Positions 15,027-22,698 of a stretch of DNA of 34,129 bases are shown here, piece by piece. Each line of letters starts with the position of its first letter. Position 1 is the first letter of the stretch. The stretch is from a virus. Position numbers and translations under genes: made by a program. The DNA is taken from positions 1 through 34,129 of the IMG/VR virus record IMGVR_UViG_3300037459_000197. One strand, written 5' to 3'. Under the pieces are notes generated by a model. The model saw only the letters and a list, made by a program, of their open reading frames with translations. It searched no databases and had not been told where the DNA came from.

Positions 15027-16480
15027 CGCGCACCCCCGACGTTCCAATGTGAAGCCTTGCCCAGGCCCTGATCCAAGTTCATCCCAGACGGGACGAACCC
15101 TTCTGGCATCAATTTCGTCACGCCCCAAACGAGCGCGTCCAGCCTGTCTGGGGAAGGTTGATTTGGCTTGCCCGGTTCCCACTGGCAGAGTTGATCTTCC
15201 ATGATTCGGAAGTGCTCCCAACCCGTCAAGCCAGATCTGGGATCCCGCTTGGCTACGTGATGTACTCGCCCCTGTTCGTAGAGCATAGAGACAGGTTCGG
15301 CGCGCGGCGCCTTCCCGCGACTCGCCCATACCATCTCGAACGATAGAAGCGGGTCGATGTTGTGGATGATCGTTCGAATCAAGTCTCCGCCGTTGTTGCC
15401 CTCTCCGATCACCCGATCGGCCCGGAACTCATGGTACGCCTCGATGGTCTTCCGTCCCCAGTTGTTCGGAGTGTCCCGCAACGAGTAGTCATCCAACACA
15501 TAGAAGTGGGCTACGGGGTGCCCCATGCGATCCGGGAGGTACGCCATGCCGACGATGATGATTCCCGTCTCGGCTCCATCGTCAGTCGGTCCGCCCCCAC
15601 CTACGGACGGATCAACGGCAACGAACAGTTGCAACAAATCCGGGTGTTCAGTAACGCGGTTATTGTCGATCCATTCGCGTTTCCACAACGCGCCTTCGGC
15701 TTCGTCGAGAATGCGCGCGTATAATTCCTGTTCGCCTTTCGCTGTCCCTTCGAACCTACGAAGGATCCGTGCAAGCCATTTGTCCGGCAAGTTTTGTTGA
15801 TTGTCGTAAGTCGAACCGCCAGTGACGACGCATGTGGGATCGGCGATCAGATCCTTCAGGAGAATGGTCGGACGCGGTGTCGTGGTCGCGACTAATTGCG
15901 GGTGATCACCGAGCCGTAATCCCAGCAGTAGATTGTCGTAGGTCTCGATCGCGTATTTCCACGACGCAAGTTCGTCCGCCCAACCGTAGTGATGCTGAGG
16001 ACCGCGCAATAGGTCCGGCTCTTCGGCGGTGTAGCAATGCGCTTCGCAACGGAGTTTCCGATCGCCATCAATCCAAGTGAGTTTCCGTTTCGACGGTTCG
16101 TATTTGGGTCGGAGTTTCGGAGGCGAGATCGCCAGCAAGCCCGACTCGCCTTCGACCATCGTGTCTCGCACATCGGGAGCGGTGCGGCCAACGAGCGCGA
16201 GCCGGACCACTTCGGGGCTCGTCAGAGCGTCTTGCGCTTTCGATCGCAACCACTCGCCACCCGTCCGGGTCTTTCCGAACCCACGTCCCGCATTGACTAG
16301 CCAGATATCCCACTCGCCTTCTGGTTCGCATTGCTCCGGACGTGCGAACGCGCCTTCCCAATTCCACAGTTCGTGGATGTGATTCGCGATCGACTGTTCC
16401 CCAGTCTGGCGAACCATCTGGAGATACTCGGGAACGTCCTCAGCGTCGAGCATTGAGAGCGCGTCGAGCAAGCCGGACAC
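15023..16480 (-). CDS. terL: terminase large subunit (packaging ATPase and nuclease)
   Basis: This is a 485-residue product. GTG at 16480 shares a base with the upstream TAG (TAGTG); the frame upstream of it is a shadow. The ATPase domain shows Walker A NAGRGFGKTRTG near residue 64 and Walker B YGWADELASW near 165, followed by the coupling motif ATTTPRP. The RNase H-like nuclease domain shows its acidic residues in LFVAVDPSVGG, VIGEGNNGGD and SPDRLDALVWG. All essential motifs are present, so it should be active. It cuts and pumps DNA through the portal. Confidence 0.97.
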   Translation of the reverse strand: MSGLLDALSMLDAEDVPEYLQMVRQTGEQSIANHIHELWNWEGAFARPEQCEPEGEWDIWLVNAGRGFGKTRTGGEWLRSKAQDALTSPEVVRLALVGRTAPDVRDTMVEGESGLLAISPPKLRPKYEPSKRKLTWIDGDRKLRCEAHCYTAEEPDLLRGPQHHYGWADELASWKYAIETYDNLLLGLRLGDHPQLVATTTPRPTILLKDLIADPTCVVTGGSTYDNQQNLPDKWLARILRRFEGTAKGEQELYARILDEAEGALWKREWIDNNRVTEHPDLLQLFVAVDPSVGGGGPTDDGAETGIIIVGMAYLPDRMGHPVAHFYVLDDYSLRDTPNNWGRKTIEAYHEFRADRVIGEGNNGGDLIRTIIHNIDPLLSFEMVWASRGKAPRAEPVSMLYEQGRVHHVAKRDPRSGLTGWEHFRIMEDQLCQWEPGKPNQPSPDRLDALVWGVTKLMPEGFVPSGMNLDQGLGKASHWNVGGAR

Positions 16481-16806
16481 TACAGACGGTCTTTCCAAAC
16501 GATAATCAGATCGTCTTCGATGTGATTCAATCCCTCTTCCATGATCGTGTGGATCCGGATGCGATCCCCGTTTGACCAAGACGAGAAGTCGTGAGCGAGG
16601 TTGCCGCGATATTTGCCATTCGAAGCGCCGACGAAAGCGAGATTGATTGGAGATCCGATGATCGGTTCGCCTGTGGTTTCGAGGTCGAACACGCTAGCCG
16701 TATGGATCGTCGCCGCAACGAGAAACGCTCCGACAATCTCGTCGCGGAAGAGATCAAACACGATCGACTTGGACGTTCCGATTTGCAGTTCACACGTCTT
16801 GATCAT
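16480..16806 (-). CDS. small beta-sandwich-like protein, unknown
   Basis: This is a 108-residue product with ATG at 16806, GGAGG upstream and an ATGA overlap with the fibre-like gene. The strands FDLFRDEIVGAFLVAATI, ETTGEPIIGSPINLAFVG and NGKYRGNLAHDF resemble the N-terminal beta-sandwich seen in some phage baseplate or fibre proteins ('G.pv.g......g..G.Y'). It may partner the fibre-like protein coded before it. The identification is weak. Confidence 0.75.
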   Translation of the reverse strand: MIKTCELQIGTSKSIVFDLFRDEIVGAFLVAATIHTASVFDLETTGEPIIGSPINLAFVGASNGKYRGNLAHDFSSWSNGDRIRIHTIMEEGLNHIEDDLIIVWKDRL

Positions 16807-18353
16807 GTTCCCTCCGGGCAAATGTCGAGTGAGCCTGTTGTGGATGCCACGATGTCTAGCGAGCCAGACGCGGCTTCGGCCGTGTTGAGTTTCCCGCTCG
16901 ACTGGTCCGCCATATCGAGTTCCCCTGTTGATAGATCCGCCATGTTGAACTTACCCGTTGCAGTGTCTGCCATCGACAGATCGCCGGCCGTGCAAACAGC
17001 CGAAGGGTTCCAACTGATCTTCAGCCGAAATAGGTCGGCTTCCCGTTCTTTGTCCGCATCGATCTCATCGAAAGCCAGAGCGAAGCCGATCGGGTGCGGG
17101 GAGATCTTCTCCGACGCGTACTCGGGTCGATCGATATACGCTTGGATGAGTGCCGTCACGTCCATCGAGAATTCGACACCCGGCGTCACAAATGCCGGGG
17201 TCGCTACCGCGAACGGACCCGCGCGCGGTGCCGGCCAAACTGTCGTCGGGCTGTTCGGCGCAGCGTCTCGAACCGTACCGGCCAGCACACTGCCGTCGCT
17301 GGCGTGGGTGTGGGGGAAGTCGTAGCCTGAGATGTAGCCAGTCCCCGTAGCGAACCCAGGACCGACAAACGAGTTCGGCGCTGCCCTCGACGTCGCGGTC
17401 GATACCGCGCACGCGTGACTGTTCTGATCGCCCGCAGGAGCGCGGGATGCTGGTGCCAGTAAAACCTTGACGTAGCGGTCTCCGCCAGCCCCCCAATTGA
17501 CCCGTTCAATCATCGCAACGTAGCGGCCCTCGGAAAGAACCGGCGGAGAGACCACCCATAAGAGACTCTTTTGGGCTGGAGTAATCGGGAGCGTGGATAC
17601 ACCGAGTTCGCCAGAAGATGCCCCAACCGGTCCGAGTGTCGGATCAGGCGCATCGTTCGACCCATCGTCCTCTACACACCGATAGATCGTGGCCGTGATA
17701 TTTTCACCTACAGAGAATGACCCGAATCGGCCCAGCCAGAACGTAACGGCTGTCAAGGTAGTGCCACCCGCTCCGACTTGGAACGAGTTGCCGACTCGAT
17801 TCGCACCGGTAAGAGGTGTGCGGCCCATCTGGAGAGTGACCGAGCCGGACGCTGGCTTATTCCCAGTACCGTCTATCGGACCGGGGCCGGGGGATCCAAA
17901 GGCTTCAAACCCGAAGCCTTGTAGCCCGTGCATGAACGAAGATCCGATGTGCGCTTCGATCTCCCATCTTCCGTTTGGGTCGAACTCCAGCATCGATAAC
18001 TGCGTGTCGAACAGGCTCAACTGATCGGAAGCGGTGTCAGACGATGCACGGAGAATCAGCTCGGCGCTCGAGATGATAGAGCCCGGATCGGGCGCGAAGT
18101 CCGCGTCTGAAGGAAGGCTGCCGTCGCCCGTCTTGTCGGCCCAATTGATTCTGGCTAAAGCCGTGTTGATGATCCCCGTCGATTTCAAGCTACCCCAACT
18201 CATGAAGAGGTTCGGTGCTTCGACGATGTTGCTCGCCATTGTTGAGGACCCAGCGTCGCCACCCGATATCGGCTGCGCACTGAAGCCAAATGCGCCTTTA
18301 GCTGCTAGTCCGGTGAACTGTTCCCAGATGACATCAGTACCCGAGGCACTCAC
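16803..18353 (-). CDS. fibre- or decoration-like protein with C-terminal decapeptide repeats
   Basis: This is a 516-residue product. GTG at 18353 overlaps the upstream stop (GTGA). The long beta-rich body (residues 1-455) includes a jelly-roll-like block (NSFQVGAGGTTLTAVTFWLG, then ENITATIYRC, RYVAMIERVNWG), resembling carbohydrate-binding or fibre modules. The last 59 residues are six ten-residue repeats with consensus xLxMADxxTG. Such repeats probably make a small beta solenoid or trimeric stalk. Lying between the two terminase genes is unusual for a fibre gene. It is likely a virion surface protein. Confidence 0.75.
   Translation of the reverse strand: MSASGTDVIWEQFTGLAAKGAFGFSAQPISGGDAGSSTMASNIVEAPNLFMSWGSLKSTGIINTALARINWADKTGDGSLPSDADFAPDPGSIISSAELILRASSDTASDQLSLFDTQLSMLEFDPNGRWEIEAHIGSSFMHGLQGFGFEAFGSPGPGPIDGTGNKPASGSVTLQMGRTPLTGANRVGNSFQVGAGGTTLTAVTFWLGRFGSFSVGENITATIYRCVEDDGSNDAPDPTLGPVGASSGELGVSTLPITPAQKSLLWVVSPPVLSEGRYVAMIERVNWGAGGDRYVKVLLAPASRAPAGDQNSHACAVSTATSRAAPNSFVGPGFATGTGYISGYDFPHTHASDGSVLAGTVRDAAPNSPTTVWPAPRAGPFAVATPAFVTPGVEFSMDVTALIQAYIDRPEYASEKISPHPIGFALAFDEIDADKEREADLFRLKISWNPSAVCTAGDLSMADTATGKFNMADLSTGELDMADQSSGKLNTAEAASGSLDIVASTTGSLDICPEGT
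16806..16982 (-). repeat. six decapeptide repeats at the end of the fibre-like gene
   Basis: Codons 458-516 read DLSMADTATG, KFNMADLSTG, ELDMADQSSG, KLNTAEAASG, SLDIVASTTG and SLDICPEGT. The unit decays towards the C-terminus. The 30-base period is visible in the DNA, which would allow slippage and length variation between related phages. Confidence 0.85.
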
Positions 18354-19138
18354 CGGCTCGCCTCTAGTTCATCGATCTCAGGCTCGTCGATTGGATCGAC
18401 ATCGAAGTCGGTTACTCGCAGGCGCTTCCTTCCCGGCTGCGTCGGGTCATCCCTCGATGAGAGCTTGAGCGCCGACGCGCGCTCGAGTGTCTCAAGACGC
18501 TCTCTGGCAAACTGTATGATTCGCGTATCGAGTCGGCTGCCGACCTCGATCGTTGGCGCTGTCGCTTGAACGATGTCGAGCATTCGCCCATCGCGGAGTG
18601 CCATCATTCGATTGCGTTGCACGAATGCCTGTACGAGATCGATCGAGAGGTTCGCGATCTCGCGTTCGTTGAGACCGAGCAGCGCTGGGAACCATCCGGT
18701 CCGGATCTTGATCACGCGGAGACCGTCGTCGACGATCCGGATCGCGTACCACTGCCATGCCCCCACGAACGAACCGTTCTGTTCGATGGCGAAATTCAAC
18801 GGATCCACGTCCCCGCGGAAGATCTCCACGGTGTGGCGCAACCGATCCAGCTCCTGAAACTTCGCGATCTCTTCCGCCAGCCGTTCTGGCTGGATCGTCA
18901 ATTCTCCAGTCTCTGGGTTGGACTCGTTCCCAGAAGCATTCCACGCGCGCGATCTGGCGAGAATAGAATCTCGACGCAGCGTCGATGTCGTACGGCACAG
19001 AAGATCGCGCGGGGCGATCGTATCGGCGAACTCCACGAACGCAGCTCCAGCGGCCATTCGCAACCCGGTGTCTGTCCGAGTATCGGTGAATTGATACCCG
19101 AGCAATTCGAACGGTTCGACGATCGGTAGCGCGGGCAT
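18350..19138 (-). CDS. unknown protein between the terminase genes
   Basis: This is a 262-residue product. ATG at 19138 shares its A with the TAA of the small terminase gene. The middle is helical and charged (PERLAEEIAKFQELDRLR), followed by a beta part (SFVGAWQWYAIRIVDDGLRV) and another helix (IANLSIDLVQAFVQRNRMM). The C-terminus is basic, then acidic (RKRLRVTDFDVDPIDEPEID). It has no membrane or signal segment. It is probably a virion or packaging-related protein judging by position, but I do not recognise it. Confidence 0.75.
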   Translation of the reverse strand: MPALPIVEPFELLGYQFTDTRTDTGLRMAAGAAFVEFADTIAPRDLLCRTTSTLRRDSILARSRAWNASGNESNPETGELTIQPERLAEEIAKFQELDRLRHTVEIFRGDVDPLNFAIEQNGSFVGAWQWYAIRIVDDGLRVIKIRTGWFPALLGLNEREIANLSIDLVQAFVQRNRMMALRDGRMLDIVQATAPTIEVGSRLDTRIIQFARERLETLERASALKLSSRDDPTQPGRKRLRVTDFDVDPIDEPEIDELEASR

Positions 19139-19749
19139 TATTCACCCGAGCCATTGGCACCATTGGAACCCGAGCCGTTCGACCCTTCGTCTCCCGTCCG
19201 AGAGAACGTCTTCGGCTGCTTGTTGCGGAGGAACGACAGCAGTTGGCGCTCGATCGCAGGCATGTACTCGATGTCGAGTTCGAGCGGCTTCCCGTCCTTA
19301 CCAGTGAGCTCGATCGGTCGAACGTCGCGCTGCCCAAGGTGTTGCTTTCCAAGCCAAATCAACATCGTCGGAGCGCCGCGCCCTCGACTGATTGCTGTTT
19401 GATACTGTTCGGCTCGAAGGGAATGAACCATCGTGTTCGCGCCCGCCGCGTAGGCGATCGCGCAAGGGTGTTGGTCTTCCGGTTCCTTGTTGTCGTCCCA
19501 TGCGATTAGCCGTTCGAGAGTCCGCTTTCCTACACCGAGGATGATCGCCATCGTCTCTACGGTGTTGCGAACTAACGCCAACTCTTGTAGGGCAGCCAAG
19601 CCCAGATCATCCCACACGAACGGCGGGCGTCCGCCAGTCGACTCGCCTTTCTCGGCGCGAGGCGTCTTCCGCGCTTGGTGTAGCTCGACCTTCGAAGGCT
19701 CTCGCGGCTTCTCCTCTGTGTCGGCTGTCGTCTTTTTCTTCTTTGCCAT
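19138..19749 (-). CDS. terS: terminase small subunit (putative)
   Basis: This is a 203-residue product with ATG at 19749. A lysine-rich start (AKKKKTTADTEEKPREPSK) is followed by GRPPFVWDD and a helix-turn-helix region (LVRNTVETMAIILGVGKRTLERLI, residues about 55-80). Then QYQTAISRGRGAPTMLIWLG leads into KQHLGQRD, wording typical of small terminase and related phage DNA-packaging initiators. The end is a Gly/Ser/Asn-rich linker. It would recognise the packaging site and load the large subunit. It is the first gene of the morphogenesis operon and diverges from the gene at 19855. Confidence 0.8.
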   Translation of the reverse strand: MAKKKKTTADTEEKPREPSKVELHQARKTPRAEKGESTGGRPPFVWDDLGLAALQELALVRNTVETMAIILGVGKRTLERLIAWDDNKEPEDQHPCAIAYAAGANTMVHSLRAEQYQTAISRGRGAPTMLIWLGKQHLGQRDVRPIELTGKDGKPLELDIEYMPAIERQLLSFLRNKQPKTFSRTGDEGSNGSGSNGANGSGE

Positions 19750-19787
19750 AGCTCCACCCTTTTACGGATCCGCCAAAAGCTACCGAA

Positions 19788-19802
19788 TCCCAACCGTTGG
19801 GA
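19788..19802 (+). promoter_or_regulatory. dispersed palindrome, copy 3
   Basis: TCCCAACCGTTGGGA lies between the divergent terS start (19749) and the plus-strand start at 19855. Its centre (19795) is 60 bases from 19855 and 46 from 19749, so it could regulate both the morphogenesis operon and the plus-strand pair. Confidence 0.7.
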
Positions 19803-19854
19803 ATTAACCACGGTGCATCGGATCACGCTACCTTGTGGCTATGGAGAAAAGCCA

Positions 19855-20247
19855 ATGAGCAAGAAATGCACTTGCGGCAAGATGATCGAATTCGTCAAGG
19901 TCGGCGACAAGACGATCCCGTGCGACCCAAGTGCGCCGATCTACGAGATAACACCGGGCAAAGTCGAGGGGACGTTCGTGGGTGAGCGCACGGCCGAACA
20001 ATTGCCAGGCATGTTCGATCTATTCGCGTCGGAATACTGGGTGAGCCACTTCAACACCTGCCCAGACGCCGGCGCGTACAGCCAGGCCAAGGGCGAGCGG
20101 CTAGAGCAGCTCGCGCGCCTGCTGTCGGCCGTCGATAGCGTGCTCGGGGCCGAGACCGATGGCCAGGAACTTGCGGCAGACGAGGCCCTCGCGAAGCTGT
20201 TCGAGTCGCTGACCGTACTGCGACTCGCTCGGGAGCTCCTGAAGTGA
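19855..20247 (+). CDS. small Cys-rich protein, unknown
   Basis: This is a 130-residue product with ATG at 19855 and GGAG eight bases upstream. The N-terminus reads CTCGKMIEFVKVGDKTIPCD and a third Cys group follows near residue 70 (HFNTCPDA); this 'CxC..i.FV.....iPCD' wording is typical of small phage proteins that probably bind zinc. The C-terminal half is helical and Leu/Ala-rich (RLEQLARLLSAVDSVLG), richer in CTG/GGC codons than neighbouring genes. It is the first gene of a short plus-strand unit diverging from the terminase operon. Confidence 0.85.
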   Translation: MSKKCTCGKMIEFVKVGDKTIPCDPSAPIYEITPGKVEGTFVGERTAEQLPGMFDLFASEYWVSHFNTCPDAGAYSQAKGERLEQLARLLSAVDSVLGAETDGQELAADEALAKLFESLTVLRLARELLK

Positions 20248-20423
20248 GCCCGATGAAGAATGAAGCGCCGAAGATCGTCGCGACGGTGTCGGTGCGCGCT
20301 GAGTGGCACGAGCTGCTGAAGGCGGTCGAGGCAGTGCTCGTCTTCGAGCCGTTTAGTCGCACCGAGCCGCTGGCGCTCAGGACGGCACTCAGCAGACTCC
20401 GCGAGGCGCGAGAATCTCTGTAG
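20244..20423 (+). CDS. small helical protein, unknown
   Basis: This is a 59-residue product from GTG at 20244, which overlaps the previous stop (GTGA); an ATG three codons later is the alternative start. The sequence has a strand (KIVATVSVRAEWHELL) and then helices (LKAVEAVLVF, LRTALSRLREAR). The strand-helix-helix order hints at a ribbon-helix-helix-like regulator, but that is speculative. It ends at TAG 20421-20423, after which no gene follows for 700 bases. Confidence 0.75.
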   Translation: MSPMKNEAPKIVATVSVRAEWHELLKAVEAVLVFEPFSRTEPLALRTALSRLREARESL

Positions 20424-21119
20424 GGAACCTAGATGGATTGTTTACGAGCTCCACGACAATCGAGAAACGCTTGTGATTCCGCGTGTGTTGGGGATCGAAA
20501 ATCGAACTTCTTTCGACAGGTAGAGAAATCGCCTTCCGGTTTTCTTCCTGTCACGCGATTACGTCTACACGGGGGCGGGTCCGGACTCTCCCGGTTAGGG
20601 TTGGGGTTTCCCGTCGGATCCGCTCCCCGGCCCCCAAAACGTCAAAGGCTCCGACCCCCGAAGGGATCGAAGCCAGATCGACACTCTGTCCTGAATGACT
20701 AGGGGATGAGAGGTTGGACAATAGGTGAGAGCCGACGTTCTGTGTTCTGATAGCGCGCTGTGAGGGAATCGCCAAGGGTTGGGGATTCGATTGGGGCGAA
20801 TAGGACGCGAAAGCCAAGAATTGGGCTGGGAGCGACGATCGGCCGCCAGCGAGCTACCCAGCTATCCGGGCGCTACTATCCGTCTGCGGTCCAGCGTGGG
20901 TGATCCCACAGGGGGCGAGGCTCCGAGGCGTCTATAGGAGCCTTCCACAAAGTGCGCGCAAGTGCACCGACGTTGGGGCGAAGCCGTGAGGGCAAGTGAT
21001 CCGGGGATTAGGCCCGGTGAGAACACAGGACACGGGTAGCGCCGGCACCGAGTCGGAATGCGCCCAACCGCCGATCCGGGTCCGTGACGACAAACCGTCG
21101 TCTTTGGTGGCCGGGTGTG
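20424..21119. other. about 700 bases without a credible gene
   Basis: This gap separates the plus-strand pair from the end of the minus-strand operon. Open frames inside it have low-complexity, frame-shadow-like translations and no ribosome sites. It contains several small hairpins: GTGGG-TGAT-CCCAC near 20898, GGCTCC...GGAGCC around 20920-20943 and GACGAC-AAACC-GTCGTC near 21086. It also holds G-runs (20575-20625) and one poor copy of the dispersed palindrome (20772). It may hold terminators for both convergent units, a replication origin, a packaging site or a structured RNA. Confidence 0.55.
20772..20784. promoter_or_regulatory. weak match to the dispersed palindrome
   Basis: CCAAGGGTTGGGG differs from the core CCAACGGTTGG at one arm position, which breaks the symmetry. 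It is in the gene-free region with no start codon at the expected distance. It may be chance; the same 11-mer also occurs inside a gene at 21889. Confidence 0.25.
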
Positions 21120-21338
21120 TCAACCCTCGCGCGGCTCCTTTTCCTCGAAGCCGAGCTGCCGCCGAATCGCGTTGCATTCGTTGAACAAATCCAGGTCTTC
21201 GGGCTCGATGTTGTGGCTAAATTCGCCGATCAAGTTGTATTCCAACTTCTCGACGAGATCGAGCAACACAGCGATTAGCTCTGCCCCCGCACCGTCATCG
21301 ATCGCGCGTTGAACGGCTCGCATTGATCTATTCTTCAT
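21120..21338 (-). CDS. small helical protein, unknown
   Basis: This is a 72-residue product with ATG at 21338 and GGGGAG eight bases upstream. A GTG at 21347 overlapping the upstream stop is an alternative. It is all-helical by appearance (MRAVQRAIDDGAGAELIAVL, then LVEKLEYNLIGEFSHN) and acidic near the end. It is the last gene of the long minus-strand unit that starts near 25765. The function is unknown. Confidence 0.8.
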   Translation of the reverse strand: MKNRSMRAVQRAIDDGAGAELIAVLLDLVEKLEYNLIGEFSHNIEPEDLDLFNECNAIRRQLGFEEKEPREG

Positions 21339-21343
21339 GACGG

Positions 21344-21622
21344 TCACTCCCCTTGGATCCACTCCAACCCGCGATCTCGAGCGAGCCACTGTGGCACCCA
21401 GATTCCACCCCGGTTCGGGTTGTGCACGAATTTCGTTCGCGGGATCCACACCCAGTCGTCCCGGCGGACCGCTGAAACTCGGAAACAAATCGACGACTTG
21501 GAAAACGCAACCGGTAGCCCGGACACGCGGACGAAAACCCAACCGTCGGGGATCGTCGGGATCACGGGATCGCGCTTAGGCTTCCTAACGGGCTTGCGTC
21601 GGCTGCGCGGCTTGCGGCTCAC
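21344..21622 (-). CDS. small basic protein, unknown
   Basis: This is a 92-residue product. GTG at 21622 overlaps the upstream stop (GTGA). The first 20 residues are strongly basic (SRKPRSRRKPVRKPKRD), which suggests nucleic acid contact. The rest is beta-rich and aromatic (DGWVFVRVSGLPVAFSKS, DDWVWIPRTKFVHN, GIWVPQWLARD). No family is recognised. Confidence 0.8.
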   Translation of the reverse strand: MSRKPRSRRKPVRKPKRDPVIPTIPDGWVFVRVSGLPVAFSKSSICFRVSAVRRDDWVWIPRTKFVHNPNRGGIWVPQWLARDRGLEWIQGE

Positions 21623-22017
21623 GTCTTCGGATCTTCCGCGTACAACTTCAACTCCCCACGCCACGATCCACCGAATTCCACACACAGCGGATCGGATTTC
21701 GCTTCAAAGCTCCGGCAAACATCCGGCCGCTTTTCGTAGTTCGAACACCGCCCGTCGTCGTCGAGCCAATCGCAGGAGAAACTCCAGCGCGCCGAGTGTG
21801 GCTTTCGCTTGCCATTGTGAGTGTAGAAAAACGCGCGGTGGACCGGGTGGAACTGCGGGACAGGCTCGAACGTCATCCCGCGTTCGCTCCAAGGGTTGGT
21901 GCCCGCGTGGACGTGCTTCGCGACTTCGCGCGATGGCATCCAATACGGGAACTCGAGACCGAGAACGAAGCCTCGACAGCACGCGCCGGGGTCGCTGCAC
22001 GTGTCGCACGCGCTCAC
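21619..22017 (-). CDS. YkgJ-type cysteine-cluster protein (putative)
   Basis: This is a 132-residue product from GTG at 22017 (GTGA overlap); the frame upstream is a shadow. The N-terminus CDTCSDPGACCRGFVLG and the later FSCDWLDDDGRCSNYEKRPD..CRSF form the CxxC...CC...C...C.iY..RP..C..F pattern of the YkgJ family. This family is thought to chelate zinc or an iron-sulphur cluster. Phage members are of unknown function. Confidence 0.85.
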   Translation of the reverse strand: MSACDTCSDPGACCRGFVLGLEFPYWMPSREVAKHVHAGTNPWSERGMTFEPVPQFHPVHRAFFYTHNGKRKPHSARWSFSCDWLDDDGRCSNYEKRPDVCRSFEAKSDPLCVEFGGSWRGELKLYAEDPKT

Positions 22018-22226
22018 GGGCGCCGCCCCTTGCGTTCCACTCTCTCCGCGAGCGAGTCCAAATAGCGTCGAACTTCGCGCTCCCACTCCGTTTCGCTGTC
22101 GCCGAAGATCCTCGTTCGGCTCCAAATGGCATCGAATTTCCCCGAGTCGACCCCGCTTCGGATCTCGCGCCCGATGATCTCGCGGATCTCTTGTCTCGTG
22201 GATCGGGACAGATTGAAATGTCTCAC
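22014..22226 (-). CDS. small charged helical protein, unknown
   Basis: This is a 70-residue product from GTG at 22226 (GTGA overlap). It begins RHFNLSRSTRQEIREIIG, continues with charged helices (ETEWEREVRRYLDSLAERV) and ends with a basic tail (RKGRRP). It has no cysteines or membrane helix. The function is unknown; coupling on both sides supports it as a real gene. Confidence 0.75.
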   Translation of the reverse strand: MRHFNLSRSTRQEIREIIGREIRSGVDSGKFDAIWSRTRIFGDSETEWEREVRRYLDSLAERVERKGRRP

Positions 22227-22429
22227 GGGTAGCTGGATTCGACATGGACGAGCCACCAAAGCGCGCCGCCCCCAATTGTGACGGTTCGAACGAAGACCCA
22301 CGCCAGTTCTCGGATCGCTTTCCACGGGAGCGGCTTCGGTCCGATCGGTTCATAGGCTCTGAATTCGTCCGCTCCGGAACGCGCTCTCGCTTCGGCTCGA
22401 ATGTCCACGTGCGGAACGTTCGCTCTCAT
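22223..22429 (-). CDS. small membrane protein, unknown
   Basis: This is a 68-residue product with ATG at 22429 overlapping the upstream stop (ATGA). Residues about 43-63 are hydrophobic (AWVFVRTVTIGGGALWWLV), a likely membrane helix near the C-terminus. The N-terminal half is charged and probably cytoplasmic. The function is unknown. Confidence 0.7.
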   Translation of the reverse strand: MRANVPHVDIRAEARARSGADEFRAYEPIGPKPLPWKAIRELAWVFVRTVTIGGGALWWLVHVESSYP

Positions 22430-22698
22430 TCGGGCTCCGTTGGGAGGACTGTTCGAATTTCGCGCGGCGGGATGTCTCCGCACCATTGCTCGAGGATCCC
22501 CACCACGGCATCGGAGATCGTCCGACCCTCGGGAGTCGCGCGCGACAAACGCTCGTGAAGCTCTACCGACACGAGTAGATCAATCGGGAGCTTCCCGGGT
22601 GAGCGGCTCTCGTATTCCGGGGCCTTTGGCGCCTCCCGTTTCACCGCACGCGCCAGCCCCTCCATTGCATCAACGAATTTGTCTCCCCAATCGGTCAT
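22426..22698 (-). CDS. small protein with possible ribbon-helix-helix domain
   Basis: This is a 90-residue product with ATG at 22698 (ATGA overlap). Residues about 36-75 (LPIDLLVSVELHERLSRA, then GRTISDAVVGILEQW) have the strand-helix-turn-helix spacing of ribbon-helix-helix DNA-binding proteins such as CopG. If so, it is a small regulator and a candidate binder of one of the palindromic sites. The N-terminal helix is amphipathic. The assignment is tentative. Confidence 0.75.
   Translation of the reverse strand: MTDWGDKFVDAMEGLARAVKREAPKAPEYESRSPGKLPIDLLVSVELHERLSRATPEGRTISDAVVGILEQWCGDIPPREIRTVLPTEPE

Noticed and set aside
13494-15329. Portal and other genes extended to their most upstream start
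   Set aside because: The first 100 codons are the mirror frame of the terminase gene. The GTG at 15026 forms the usual GTGA overlap and begins the recognisable protein. The same reasoning shortened the genes at 1056, 2182, 6587, 11308, 12659, 21619 and 29388.
19105-19117. GAACGGTTCG-like symmetric string
   Set aside because: It is inside the coding region near the start of the gene at 18350 and lacks the C/G arms of the dispersed palindrome.
20433-20702. Plus-strand open frame of 89 codons in the gene-free region
   Set aside because: It has no ribosome site or coupling, and a Pro/Arg/Gly-rich composition typical of chance frames in GC-rich DNA.
21040-21056. GGCACCGAGTCGG resembling the end of a Cas9 tracrRNA
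   Set aside because: It is a short chance match; no T-run follows it, and there is no repeat array and no cas gene in the window.
21889-21899. CCAAGGGTTGG, similar to the palindrome core
   Set aside because: It lies in the middle of the cysteine-cluster gene, is not symmetric, and has no start codon nearby. It shows that one-arm variants occur by chance.
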